Assembly (NCBI GenBank): GCA_965116195.1
Contig: OZ220491.1
Span: 124,001 to 188,000 of the forward strand
Origin: Aldehydirespirator sp965116195
GTDB taxonomy: Bacteria; Actinomycetota; Acidimicrobiia; Acidimicrobiales; Aldehydirespiratoraceae
Reading direction: 5' to 3'
Length of the DNA stretch: 64,000 nucleotides
Each line of letters begins with the position of its first letter. Within the stretch, counting starts at the first letter, position 1. The position numbers were made by a program, and so were the translations under genes. The notes under the pieces are model-generated. The model was not told where the DNA came from and did no database searches. It worked only from the letters and a program-made list of their open reading frames with translations. This document shows, piece after piece, positions 1 through 8,390 of the stretch.

Positions 1-258
1 TTGAGAGTCGCGAAGGGATGAAACGGCGAGGCCAGGAGGGGCCAGCGGGCCGGTCGGCCGTGTTGTGCTGCGTTGAGAGTGGCGAAGGGATGAAGCAGCG
101 AGGCCAGGAGGGGCCAGCGGGCCGGTCGGCCGTGTTGTGCGGCGTTGAGAGTCGCGAAGAGATGAAGCGGCGAGACCGTGAGGGATCACCGGGCCGGTCA
201 ACCGTGTTGTGCGGCGTAAGGAACCGCAAAGGGATGAAGCGGCGAGGCCAGGAGGGGT
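1..258. repeat. 72-bp in-frame tandem repeat in the HTTM gene
   Basis: The string ttgagagt recurs at about 1, 73 and 145 with a degenerate copy at 217, an exact 72-bp period. In the HTTM frame each unit gives 24 residues rich in Pro, Arg and Ser (unit core TPHNTADRPAGPSWPRRF). It ends near 258, where unique HTTM sequence begins; it may continue beyond the window start. Confidence 0.9.
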
Positions 259-1159
259 CAAAGAAGACAAGAGCGCTCACGATCATGACCCAGGGGAAGA
301 TCCCGATCTGGAAAAGCACACCAGTAGCGAGATGGAACGCGACAAGAACCACATAGGCGTGGCGTCGAGTTCTCCGCCACAACAAAAAGGCCACTACCGA
401 GCAGTCAAAACCGGCACCAAGCCAGGAGGCCAGGTACGCAACGACCGGTTCGTCAAGGAGTGTGCCGACAATCGGCAGGTGCGTGCGGTCAGCCAGCCAC
501 AGTCGCAGCGGTTGAGCGTGCAACAGCCAGTCGGGATTGAGTTTTGACAGCCCGGCAAAGCAGTACACAACAGCAACCTGAGCCCGCAGTGCCCAGACAA
601 CACCAGCAGCCACATGCGTGTGGGTCGCAACACGTCCGGTGGCAGCGTCAACGGACCAGTGGTGCTGAACCGGCAACAGCAGCAGGAGCAAACCGGTGAG
701 GCTGATGAACCAGTAGTGATTGAGGTAGAGGGCTGCGTCAATCAACTCTGTGTAGGTGAAACCGATCAGGAACATTCCTGTGGCGAACCGGTACCTGAAA
801 CCGGCGGCGATGCTGACCCCGAGCACGGCCAGCGCTGCAACATGAAGATGCATCAACGGCTCGGGCAGAGGCTGAACCCAGTCGAACCAGCGGTAGGAGA
901 GGTGGTGCTGCGGCTCCAGATAAAGAGTGTCAACCCAGCCCCTGACCAAGAATCGGATTGAGCTGTAGGCGACAAGCACTCCGTAGCCGATACGGAACAC
1001 TGCGACAGAATCGGCAGGTACCGGGGTGCGCGCCCGCGCAGAAATCTCGCTCAGTACGACCTGTGCGAACGCGGTGGTGCGGGAGCTTTCATTCGCAGCG
1101 GATCGTGTCGCGGACTGTGGGGTTGAGAGTTGATCAGCTGCCGGTGTCGCCGTCAGCAT
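1..1159 (-). CDS. HTTM-domain membrane protein (3' end outside window)
   Basis: Open frame on the minus strand from an ATG at 1159 to the window edge with no stop, so the C-terminus is missing. It overlaps the end of the upstream imelysin gene by 26 bp. The product (386 residues visible) is a multi-spanning membrane protein of the HTTM family, distant relatives of vitamin K-dependent gamma-carboxylase. Family-like segments are FRIGYGVLVAYSSIRF, YLNHYWFISLTGLLLLLLP, VVYCFAGLSKLNPDWL and a final helix ending FFDPSWPRRF. HTTM genes commonly sit beside imelysin and di-haem oxidoreductase genes, as here; their exact reaction is unknown. After FFDPSWPRRF the frame enters a 72-bp tandem repeat (24 residues per unit, about four units), which is not part of the family. 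Fairly sure of the family from the hydrophobic pattern and neighbours; whether the repeat-bearing protein works is unknown. Confidence 0.72.
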   Translation of the reverse strand, partial: MLTATPAADQLSTPQSATRSAANESSRTTAFAQVVLSEISARARTPVPADSVAVFRIGYGVLVAYSSIRFLVRGWVDTLYLEPQHHLSYRWFDWVQPLPEPLMHLHVAALAVLGVSIAAGFRYRFATGMFLIGFTYTELIDAALYLNHYWFISLTGLLLLLLPVQHHWSVDAATGRVATHTHVAAGVVWALRAQVAVVYCFAGLSKLNPDWLLHAQPLRLWLADRTHLPIVGTLLDEPVVAYLASWLGAGFDCSVVAFLLWRRTRRHAYVVLVAFHLATGVLFQIGIFPWVMIVSALVFFDPSWPRRFIPLRFLTPHNTVDRPGDPSRSRRFISSRLSTPHNTADRPAGPSWPRCFIPSPLSTQHNTADRPAGPSWPRRFIPSRLS

Positions 1160-2522
1160 CGCTGAATCCGATCGTTACCCCAAGCCTGCTCACGACCTCG
1201 GTGGCGACGGTCACCTTGAGGGCCGAGATGGCCTCTCGCGCTGCTGAAACCGAGGCTGGGTGTTCAGTGACAGCGGCGCGAAGTGGTGGGTTGATCTTCG
1301 CGACGGCTTGGCGGACTGCCTCGAAATTGTCTCTGAGGCGGCTGGTGAGGTCATCACCGAGCAGTGGTGCCAAACCGGATGTCGTCTCGTTGCCGACCAG
1401 GGTTGTCTCAAGTCCTCTCAAGTGTTCTTTCAGATCAGCGACCGCCAGACCGGCCGGACCTTCGACGATGGCCTCCACATCCGGCTCGCGGGCCATCTCG
1501 CCGAGTGCAGTGCCGAGTTCAGCGTCGGCCATGGCTCTGATCAAAAAGAGGGCGTCGTTGACCAGATCGTCTAGCCCTTCACCGTCTGCGTCTGCGAAGG
1601 TGTCGCTGTAAGGGCCGGTCTCCTCGAAGTCAACGGTCCAGTCTTCATGAATCAAGCTGGCCTCGTCAGCAATCAACATGGCAATCCCGGTGAGGTAGCG
1701 GCAGCGCCGCACATCCCCAAGAGCCCGCAGAACGTCCCGGTCGTTGCCCGAGTCACGGCCTTCGCTGTCCGTGTCATGTCCAACGTCACGGTCATTGATG
1801 TTGTCTCGGTTATAGCTGTCGTTACGGTGATTATTGTCCGTGTCATTTCCAACGTCACGGTCATTGATGTTGTCCTGGTTATAGCTGTCGTTACGGTCAT
1901 TATTGTCCGTGTCATTTCCAACGCCACGGTCATTGATGTTGTCCTGGTTATAGCTGTCGTTACGGTCATTGCTGTCCGTGTCATTTCCAACGTCACGGTC
2001 GTAGTTGTCGTCCCGACCGTTGCTGTCGTCACCGTTGTCGTTGTTCATGTCGTTGCCAACGTCACGGTCACTGCCGGGCTTGCCGAGGATGTGTTCAACT
2101 GCGCCAAGACCTCGCTGGTCGGCTCCGATGCGGAAGGCAAGACGGTCGTTGTCAAGTTCGATGGTGGTATCGGCAACCAGGGCCTCGATCTCGTCAACGG
2201 CGACCGGCCAGTCAACAACCACCCAGGAACGGCGTTGCATGACCGGTCCGACCCACCACGGCTCGACATGCGACCAGCTGGCCCGAGCGTCGGCCAGTGC
2301 TTTGTGGGCCGAGGCAAGATCAGACGGTGCTCGTGTGTCGCAAAGGCTGACAGTCGCAGCAGCCAGGTCTGCGGTGCTGGAGACGAGGTCTGCGTAGGCG
2401 GGAACTATCGCATCATCAACCAGGTTCTTGAGCACTTCACTGCGTGCGGGTGGGCCTTCGCCGCACGCGGCCGCCAGTGCCGCCACCGTCACGACAATAA
2501 AGATCAGCGAACGAGAGAACAT
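1134..2522 (-). CDS. Imelysin-family lipoprotein with Asp/Asn repeat insert
   Basis: Predicted 462-residue exported lipoprotein. Start chosen at 2522 because it gives a clean lipoprotein signal (MFSRSLIFIVVTVAALAAAC, lipid-modified Cys20); the frame extends further upstream but without signal features. The rest fits the imelysin (IrpA/EfeO-like) fold, periplasmic or surface proteins tied to iron handling. The usual GxHxxE motif is seen as GLGAVE near residues 138-143, so the His is replaced, unlike the second imelysin at 4126-5301. Residues about 151-263 are a foreign-looking D/N-rich insert of 23-residue repeats (unit core DRDVGNDTDNNDRNDSYNQ). The insert is in frame and the helical domain resumes after it. 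It is flanked by a di-haem oxidoreductase upstream and HTTM downstream on the same strand. An 11-G tract lies 69 bp upstream of the start. Confidence 0.8.
   Translation of the reverse strand: MFSRSLIFIVVTVAALAAACGEGPPARSEVLKNLVDDAIVPAYADLVSSTADLAAATVSLCDTRAPSDLASAHKALADARASWSHVEPWWVGPVMQRRSWVVVDWPVAVDEIEALVADTTIELDNDRLAFRIGADQRGLGAVEHILGKPGSDRDVGNDMNNDNGDDSNGRDDNYDRDVGNDTDSNDRNDSYNQDNINDRGVGNDTDNNDRNDSYNQDNINDRDVGNDTDNNHRNDSYNRDNINDRDVGHDTDSEGRDSGNDRDVLRALGDVRRCRYLTGIAMLIADEASLIHEDWTVDFEETGPYSDTFADADGEGLDDLVNDALFLIRAMADAELGTALGEMAREPDVEAIVEGPAGLAVADLKEHLRGLETTLVGNETTSGLAPLLGDDLTSRLRDNFEAVRQAVAKINPPLRAAVTEHPASVSAAREAISALKVTVATEVVSRLGVTIGFSDADGDTGS
1768..2075. repeat. 69-bp in-frame tandem repeat in imelysin
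   Basis: The string cattgatgttgtc recurs at 1792, 1861 and 1930, an exact 69-bp period with decaying copies on both sides. Each unit encodes 23 residues dominated by Asp and Asn. Copies differ by few bases, so the expansion is recent relative to the flanking gene. Confidence 0.92.
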
Positions 2523-2590
2523 TCCGGAGAGGTTCCGTACAGGCCGAAGTCTGCTGGCTCCAACATCAAGCCGGTCAACGCCTGACCCGA

Positions 2591-2601
2591 GGGGGGGGGG
2601 G
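2591..2601. repeat. Poly-G (G11) homopolymer upstream of imelysin
   Basis: Eleven consecutive G on the plus strand (C11 on the coding strand), 69 bp upstream of the chosen imelysin start and inside the 217-bp gap after the di-haem oxidoreductase gene. Tracts of this length are prone to slipped-strand change; placed in a 5' leader they could tune expression. No other G tract of this length was noticed in the window. Confidence 0.85.
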
Positions 2602-2739
2602 CATTCTGGAAGTCTCAAAAGAGGAGCTCTCGACTACGACACCAACATCCAGTTGCACTCGAACTGGGGATCTTTCAGAGGGCTTCGGAATAAAGTCAAA
2701 TAGTCTACACCGCCGAAGAATGCCTCGAACCGGGGACAT

Positions 2740-4122
2740 CTAGAGAGCCTCCAAAAATGCCAGAAGTTGAGCGCGCCGGTCGGCTTCGAGAGTACGGAAC
2801 GCTTCACGGGAACTGTGAGCTTCGCCGCCATGCCACAGGATCGCTTCGGCGATGCTGCGTGCCCGTCCGTCGTGCAACAAGAACCGGTGCCCGTTGATGT
2901 CGTCAATGAGGCCCAGCCCCCACAGGGGTGGGGTGCGCCATTCGTTGCCGGTGGCGTCAAAGTCGGCTCGACCATCGGCAAGCCCGTCACCCATGTCGTG
3001 CAACAACAGATCTGTATATGGGTGAAAAGTCTGATTGGCCAGGGTCTCAATGTCAGAGGGGCCTGTCTGCAACGTGGGCGTGTGACACGAAGAACAACCG
3101 AGTTCATCAAACAGTCTCGCACCGGCAGCAACATCAGGGTCATCCACATCGCGCATTGCCGGCACCGACAGGGTCCGGTTGTAGAAGGTGACCGCCCCGA
3201 AGCGCTCATCGGTCAATTCCGGTGTGCCGCCGTTCTGGGCGGCACCACAACTCGTCTGAGCAGCCGGACAGTTTTCGTCGGGATGCAGGGTTGAGGTGAT
3301 GCCGATGTCGCCCAGGAAGGCTCCGGCAACCTGTTGTCCCACTGTGGCGACGTTGGCCTTCCATCCGAACCGGCCCAGCGCCTCGGTGCCTGTCTCTGCG
3401 TCCCAGACGGTGTTGGGCCGACCCGACACGCCGTCGCCGTCAACATCGTCAGGATCTGCCCGAGCACGAATGGTGTCCTCGGGCACGGCTTGCAAAAGAC
3501 CCATGCCGATGACCTGAGGTGCCAGGCGCGGGCTCGTCATTATGTCATCGGCCAGGGGTCCGAATGCCAGTTCTGTGATCTCATAGGTCGGTTCCCGCAA
3601 CTCAAAGGGCGTGCCGTCGCCGTAGTTGCCCCTGATGATCTCGTAGCTGACAACGAGACGACCCTCGGCGGGCACGTCAAGCACGGCACGGTCCTGGAGT
3701 TGGCCGCCATAGACCGGGTCAGGAAGTGGTGCCCCGGTCACAGCATCGGTGCCCGGCACCGACAACCGGAGCAGCAGACCCAGCCTGGTCTCAGCCCCGG
3801 TCGGGTCTGGTGGAGCACCGCGACCGTCAAGAACATGGCATGACGAGCACGCCTGGGCGTTGAAGGTCGGTCCCAGGCCGTCTCGCGCGTCCGTGGAGGC
3901 GGGTGCGGTTACCCAGTTCTGCGTGAAGAAACTGTCACCACGTTCAAACAGTCGCCGTTGCTCATTTGACAGTCCTGGTGCAGGCAGACCAAAGGAGTTC
4001 CGTGATGCGTCCTGGCGAGTTGTGTCACCTCCGAGCCGGGCGTCCAGTTGAGTCGAACCGGACCCGCAGGCTGCCACAGCGAGGGTGGCCACGATCAGAA
4101 TGGCAACGAGACAACGTGACAA
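2740..4122 (-). CDS. Di-haem oxidoreductase lipoprotein (COG3488 type)
   Basis: 460 residues. Signal peptide with lipobox AVAAC (Cys19), then two c-type haem sites CSSCH at residues 92-96 and 343-347, the layout of the 'putative thiol oxidoreductase with two cytochrome c haem-binding sites' family. It should be anchored outside the cytoplasmic membrane and pass electrons between haems; the substrate is not known, and the family's constant pairing with imelysins suggests iron or copper chemistry. The start lies 3 bp from the stop of the upstream imelysin gene (4126), so the two are almost certainly co-transcribed. No frameshift or insert is seen, unlike both downstream genes. Confidence 0.88.
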   Translation of the reverse strand: MSRCLVAILIVATLAVAACGSGSTQLDARLGGDTTRQDASRNSFGLPAPGLSNEQRRLFERGDSFFTQNWVTAPASTDARDGLGPTFNAQACSSCHVLDGRGAPPDPTGAETRLGLLLRLSVPGTDAVTGAPLPDPVYGGQLQDRAVLDVPAEGRLVVSYEIIRGNYGDGTPFELREPTYEITELAFGPLADDIMTSPRLAPQVIGMGLLQAVPEDTIRARADPDDVDGDGVSGRPNTVWDAETGTEALGRFGWKANVATVGQQVAGAFLGDIGITSTLHPDENCPAAQTSCGAAQNGGTPELTDERFGAVTFYNRTLSVPAMRDVDDPDVAAGARLFDELGCSSCHTPTLQTGPSDIETLANQTFHPYTDLLLHDMGDGLADGRADFDATGNEWRTPPLWGLGLIDDINGHRFLLHDGRARSIAEAILWHGGEAHSSREAFRTLEADRRAQLLAFLEAL

Positions 4123-4125
4123 TGT

Positions 4126-5301
4126 TCAGCTCACGTTGATGGTCACGCCGATGGCCTCTGCGGCAGCAACGATGGTGTCGGTCTGGGCCTCGAGTGCTTC
4201 GATCCCTTTCAAGACCGCCATACGGCCGGGGTCGTTGTCAGATACTCCTGCCACAAGGTGCTGATCAAACGGTGCCGGGATTGCATTGACCGCCTCAAGG
4301 CTGGCGCTGATCTCTGCTCTGAGTTGGTCGGAAAGATCGGAGTCGGCGGCATCAACAAGATCCAGGATTCCGGTACCTGACACACCTCCGGGATACTGAC
4401 CGACGAGTACCATCTCAATTCCTTTGGCGTTGCCGACAATGTCCGCGGTGGTGTTGTCGCTGAAGCACGAGTGTTCGTCTTCCTGGGATCGCTCGGAGTA
4501 TGCGACGTTCATGCGCTCTCCTGCCAGTTCACCCCGACTCAACTCACCGATTCCGGTGATGATCCGCCGTAGCGCTTCGGTGGAATCAAGTGCCTCGAAC
4601 TCGGCACGGTAGTTGCTGGTTTCGGGTGCCGGTGCCCACGCGGTTACCAGGTCAGAGAGATGACGCAGCAGCAGGTCCGAGGCCACTTCCAGGTACAAGG
4701 CCCGACGGTCTGCATTCGGTGCCGTCGTGTAGTCGCTGACCGGTCGTTGACCTGGACCGTCCACGCTGAGGTCCTGTCCCCACAACAAGAACTCAATGGC
4801 GTGCCAACCGGTGGAGACGTTGGCCTCACCGCCCTGTTCGTTCAGTGACACCAACAGGCTTTCGTCGATCGTCGGGAAGCTGTCAGGATCATTGATGATG
4901 CCCGCTCCGGCGGCACCCTCAACGTAGTCGATGTATGCCTCATCCAACGGCCATGCGTTGATCAACCCCTCGGTACCGGTCTGTTCGTCGTCTATGGGTC
5001 CACCGTAGAACCGGAACGCTTCGGTCGGGCCGTAGTCGTCACGAGCCGTCAGCCAGGCGTTCTTGGCGGCTGTGAGTGTGACCTCTGACGGATCAGCCAG
5101 GAACCGGTCAATCGCAGCGTCCATCGCCTGCGCAGATTCCAGACTGGACTGATACGAGGCATGCACGCCGGCTGCGTAGGTTGCCACCGCATCTGTGGTG
5201 GCGGCTTCGCTGGGGCCGTCGTCACCTGTCCCGCATGACATCGTGATCAGCACTGACACTGCCAGGGCTGCACCGATGCTCACCGTTCTCGACATATTCA
5301 T
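4126..5301 (-). CDS. Imelysin-family iron-associated lipoprotein
   Basis: 391 residues, first gene of the four-gene iron-associated cassette. The start at 5301 is supported by AGGAGG four bases upstream. An N-terminal hydrophobic stretch ends with a lipobox-like Cys (LITMSCGTG). The imelysin signature GWHAIEFLLWGQ (GxHxxE) is intact, as is the family segment AFRFYGGPIDDE followed by EGLINAWPLDEAYIDYVE. The protein likely sits on the outer face of the membrane and binds metal, probably iron. It is followed after 3 bp by the di-haem oxidoreductase. It carries the intact metal motif that the repeat-bearing paralogue (1134-2522) has lost. Confident of family; ligand inferred. Confidence 0.87.
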   Translation of the reverse strand: MNMSRTVSIGAALAVSVLITMSCGTGDDGPSEAATTDAVATYAAGVHASYQSSLESAQAMDAAIDRFLADPSEVTLTAAKNAWLTARDDYGPTEAFRFYGGPIDDEQTGTEGLINAWPLDEAYIDYVEGAAGAGIINDPDSFPTIDESLLVSLNEQGGEANVSTGWHAIEFLLWGQDLSVDGPGQRPVSDYTTAPNADRRALYLEVASDLLLRHLSDLVTAWAPAPETSNYRAEFEALDSTEALRRIITGIGELSRGELAGERMNVAYSERSQEDEHSCFSDNTTADIVGNAKGIEMVLVGQYPGGVSGTGILDLVDAADSDLSDQLRAEISASLEAVNAIPAPFDQHLVAGVSDNDPGRMAVLKGIEALEAQTDTIVAAAEAIGVTINVS

Positions 5302-5478
5302 TCTGCCTCCTGTTCGTGGTTAGGGTATGGCTGGAGTTGAAGTCAAGCATGCTTTACTAACTATGACAACCTACCCGAAGCAATTTTCCCAGATTTCAGA
5401 AAGTCCAGTGGTGTCACACTCTCTCATATCATGTGAACATACGTTCGCTACAAGGATCCCTCCGCTACAAGGAGTCCA
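5302..5478. promoter_or_regulatory. Divergent promoter region of the iron cassette and first R-M pair
   Basis: AT-rich 177-bp gap between divergent genes. It holds a perfect palindrome AAGCATGCTT at 5345-5354, and near 5360-5390 TTAGT/TAGGTT words on the minus strand that loosely resemble half of a DtxR/IdeR iron box; this match is weak. A direct repeat cgctacaagga occurs at about 5448 and 5463, and the second copy supplies AAGGAG, the ribosome site of the methyltransferase at 5479. No convincing -35/-10 pair could be fixed. Confidence 0.3.
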
Positions 5479-6882
5479 ATGATGACCCACCGAAGTCGTA
5501 TTACAGCCACCGGTCAACTGAGCGCCGCAGCACCGATTTCCCTTCCAGGGAGCGAATCGTGGTCTACGGTGGCCAGCATGGTTTCATCCGTGCGACCGCG
5601 CACCAATGGAGCGATGAACACGATGCTGGCAGCGGATGCGCCCGCGCACGACTGGTACCGCTTCGTGTTGTCGTTTCCGCCGCATCTGGCGCGTGACTAT
5701 GTGCAACGGTTTGGTCTCGGGTTGACAAGCCGGGTTCTTGACCCGTTCTGCGGTACGGGCACGACCCTTGTAGAGGCAAAGAAACTTGGTGTGCCCAGCT
5801 GTGGTCTGGAGGCTGTGCCCGTGTCGCGGCTCGCGGCCTCCACCAAGGTGAACTGGGCCCCAGACCCAGAGGAACTGCTTCGGCACGCGGAACTTGTCGC
5901 AGAAAAGGCTCTGGCCGTGCTTGCGACAGACGGTGTTTCGGACGAGCCGGTGGCTTCGAACCACAGGGCGGTCAGGCTCCGATCTCTTCCGGCAGCTAGT
6001 GCCAAGTTGCTGTTGCAGAACTCCATCAGCGCGTTGCCGCTACATAAGGTGCTGGTGCTGCGTGATGCTATTGATGGTGAATACTCTGCGGCCTTCACTG
6101 GTCACGAGAGGCTTGCTCTGGCCCGGATACTGCCGGTGGAGGTTGGCAATCTGCGATTCGGTCCGGAAGTCGGCGTTGGAACGGTCAAGCAGGACACGCC
6201 GGTGGTGTCAGCCTGGCTGGAGCGGGTGCGAGCGATGTGTGGTGACCTCCGCCAACTAGGGCCGCTCGCCGCGACACCGGCTGTTGCCTTGGAAGGGGAT
6301 GCCCGAACGATAGGCCATCGTTTTGAGCCGGGCAGCATAGATGCCGTCATCACGTCTCCGCCATACCCGAACGAGAAGGACTACTCACGCACGGTGCGAC
6401 TTGAGTCGGTAATTCTCGGCTTCCTCACCAACCGATCCGACCTTCAGGAACTGAAGAGGGGTTTGGTTCGGTCCAACACCCGTGGTGTGTACCGCGGCGA
6501 TGAAGATGACTCCTGGGTACAAAACAATGTCGAGGTCGAACGAATTGCCACCGCCATTGAGGCACGCCGGATTGAACTGGGCAAGGATTCGGGCTTTGAA
6601 CGCATGTACCACCGTGTTACCAGGCTCTACTTCGGTGGGATGGCACGACATCTGGTGTCTTTGAGTCGGCTGCTCAAGCCCGGTGCTCGTCTGGCATATG
6701 TCGTTGGTGACCAGGCTTCGTACTTGAGGGTCATGATACGGACGGGGCGGATTCTGGCCGAGATCGCGGAGCGCGCCGGATACGAAGTGGAGGCGATTGA
6801 CCTTTTCCGAACTCGCCAAGCCACGGCCACGGGAGAGCAGTTGCGTGAAGAAGTACTTGTATTGCGCTGGCCCCGGAACTAA
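5479..6882 (+). CDS. Type II DNA methyltransferase (SAM-dependent, SPPY type)
   Basis: 467 residues. The start is set by AAGGAG four bases before the ATG. The SAM-binding motif DPFCGTGTT lies at residues 88-96 and the catalytic motif TSPPY at 292-296. Order I then IV, with the S-P-P-Y form, suggests an N4-cytosine or N6-adenine amino-methyltransferase with its specificity region between or after the motifs. The partner at 6930 has a nuclease-like motif, so this is most simply the protective half of a type II restriction-modification system. It is intact and shows no simple-sequence repeat, in contrast to the methyltransferase at 44827-45840. Recognition sequence not predictable by eye. Confidence 0.85.
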   Translation: MMTHRSRITATGQLSAAAPISLPGSESWSTVASMVSSVRPRTNGAMNTMLAADAPAHDWYRFVLSFPPHLARDYVQRFGLGLTSRVLDPFCGTGTTLVEAKKLGVPSCGLEAVPVSRLAASTKVNWAPDPEELLRHAELVAEKALAVLATDGVSDEPVASNHRAVRLRSLPAASAKLLLQNSISALPLHKVLVLRDAIDGEYSAAFTGHERLALARILPVEVGNLRFGPEVGVGTVKQDTPVVSAWLERVRAMCGDLRQLGPLAATPAVALEGDARTIGHRFEPGSIDAVITSPPYPNEKDYSRTVRLESVILGFLTNRSDLQELKRGLVRSNTRGVYRGDEDDSWVQNNVEVERIATAIEARRIELGKDSGFERMYHRVTRLYFGGMARHLVSLSRLLKPGARLAYVVGDQASYLRVMIRTGRILAEIAERAGYEVEAIDLFRTRQATATGEQLREEVLVLRWPRN

Positions 6883-6929
6883 ACCGACGATGAGGTTCCT
6901 GATGGTCAAAACTGCAGGGTTGGCCTGAC

Positions 6930-7769
6930 ATGCCCCGCGAGGTTTCTAACTTGGCGCAGCAGATCATCGAGAAGATCTTCGTTGAGCGATACCGGCCGGG
7001 TCTGCTGCAAGTGACCTTCACCAGAGATGATCTTGTATCAACAGCTGCTGAACTCCGAGCAGACAGACCGAAGAATCTTGGTGACATTGTGTACTCGCTG
7101 CGCTATCGCGTACCACTACCTGACATCATCCAGCGGACAGCGCCCCCCGGACGCGAATGGGCAATCTTCCCAGGTGGCAACGCCGTCTACACGTTGCGGA
7201 TTGTGCCTTTCAACCTCATTAGGCCTAGACGAGGTCTCAGGACCATCCGCCTTCCCGACGCGACACCGGGTGTCATAGCCAAGTACTCACTATCGGATGA
7301 ACAGGCGCTACTAGCCAGGGTCCGTTACAACCGACTGCTCGACTTGTTCACGGGCCTCACCTGCTACCCTCTCCAGAGCCATCTCCGCACGAGTGTGTCC
7401 ATCACCAGTGACATTGACGGTACACCGAGCAGTTCGCAGGTCGAGACCGACGACATCTACGTCGGCTTGGACGAACACGGCGCTCACTACGTTCTTCCGG
7501 TGCAGGCCAAGGGAGACTCGGACTCTCTCAGTGTCATTCAGATCTGGCAGGACTTTCGAGTTGCAGAGCAGAAGTTCCCTGGTTTGATCGCCCGTCCAGT
7601 CGCAGTTCAGTTTTTGGATGAAGACGGGATAGCGCTCTTTGAGTTTGAGGAATCGAACGACCTGATCACCATCTCACGCGAGCACCATTACAGCCTGGCT
7701 CTGCCCGAGGAACTTGAGGCCGCCGAACTGGCCACCTACCGAATGACGGCACAACACGGCGCGCGTTGA
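6930..7769 (+). CDS. Putative type II restriction endonuclease, PD-(D/E)XK-like
   Basis: 279 residues, 47 bp after the methyltransferase and on the same strand. No named family recognised. Residues 172-175 ETDDIYVG followed by 190-195 PVQAKG look like a PD-(D/E)XK nuclease core in the E/D...QxK form. Such cores bind metal and cut DNA. The N-terminal ~120 residues (basic, with a GDIVYSLRYRVPLP segment) could carry DNA recognition. Role assigned from this motif plus position next to a solitary DNA methyltransferase. Alternatively it could be an uncharacterised protein that merely accompanies the methyltransferase. Confidence 0.62.
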   Translation: MPREVSNLAQQIIEKIFVERYRPGLLQVTFTRDDLVSTAAELRADRPKNLGDIVYSLRYRVPLPDIIQRTAPPGREWAIFPGGNAVYTLRIVPFNLIRPRRGLRTIRLPDATPGVIAKYSLSDEQALLARVRYNRLLDLFTGLTCYPLQSHLRTSVSITSDIDGTPSSSQVETDDIYVGLDEHGAHYVLPVQAKGDSDSLSVIQIWQDFRVAEQKFPGLIARPVAVQFLDEDGIALFEFEESNDLITISREHHYSLALPEELEAAELATYRMTAQHGAR

Positions 7770-7985
7770 CGAAGGACACCTATTCGCTGTTGGTGGTGTT
7801 GAGGTCAGGGACAAACTTCTCGGGGGAGGTGCCGAGGCCGTGGCGGGCTGTTGCGCTGCTCGGGGTTGTCCGGGGATGAGGAGTGCAACCCCCAATGCCG
7901 CGCGGTGCTTGATGGTGTGTGCTATGGTCCGCTCACTCCCCTCGGGGAGTCCCAGTCGTAAGCTGATCAGAAAGGCTTCAGCAAC
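7770..7985. other. 216-bp gap, possible small hairpin, no gene
   Basis: No coding frame with plausible codon use. A short hairpin ACTCCCC-TC-GGGGAGT lies at about 7937-7952, between the restriction gene and the small membrane protein. It lacks a T-run, so it is weak evidence of a terminator. Confidence 0.25.
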
Positions 7986-8312
7986 ATGTTGAACAAAATC
8001 AAGAACCCGTTCCCTGTCACCGGGGACTCGGATGCTTCCCGGCGCATCCGTAAGGCAGCCCGGACCTGCTATTGGTGGGCTTCGGGCTTGCTGATCATAT
8101 TGGTGCTTTCCATTCTCGTCAGGCTGATCGTAGATATCGTTGATGGATCCGATTATCCGAAATACGAGGATGCTGACAGGTGGTTCAAACCATCCCGCAG
8201 GGATCTCCGGGAGATCACTCTTTTCCTCGGTACGGTTTTCCTGTTTGTGACAACAGCCATACTGCGCGCCATGGCAGACCTTGTTGACGCGCAGCGCTCC
8301 GGGCGTTCGTAG
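7986..8312 (+). CDS. Small two-helix membrane protein, unknown function
   Basis: 108 residues, family not recognised. Two hydrophobic segments are visible: about residues 28-50 (GLLIILVLSILVRLIVDIV) and 77-95 (ITLFLGTVFLFVTTAIL), separated by a charged loop with KYEDADRWFKPSRRD. A helical-hairpin inner-membrane protein is likely. The ribosome site is weak. The gene stands alone on the plus strand and is followed 18 bp later by a strong terminator hairpin shared with the convergent gene at 8391-8933. Regular codon use argues that it is real. Confidence 0.65.
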   Translation: MLNKIKNPFPVTGDSDASRRIRKAARTCYWWASGLLIILVLSILVRLIVDIVDGSDYPKYEDADRWFKPSRRDLREITLFLGTVFLFVTTAILRAMADLVDAQRSGRS

Positions 8313-8329
8313 ACCCTACGTAAATCAGC

Positions 8330-8369
8330 GAAGCCTGTCAGACCTTCTTGGCGAGGTCTGACAGGCTTC
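8330..8369. terminator. Bidirectional intrinsic terminator, 16-bp perfect stem
   Basis: Perfect 16-bp inverted repeat, gaagcctgtcagacct at 8330-8345 pairing with 8354-8369 around an 8-nt loop, between two convergent genes. No clear U-tract, which is common for actinobacterial terminators. It serves both 7986-8312 and 8391-8933. Confidence 0.85.
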
Positions 8370-8390
8370 AAGAGTGGTGGGCACCACCGC

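Noticed and set aside
1647..2585. Long plus-strand frame opposite the imelysin
   Set aside because: It is the complement of the D/N repeat; the minus strand has the signal peptide, family match and neighbours.
5345..5390. IdeR/DtxR iron box before the imelysin cassette
   Set aside because: Only partial half-site words; listed at low confidence as promoter region, not as an operator.
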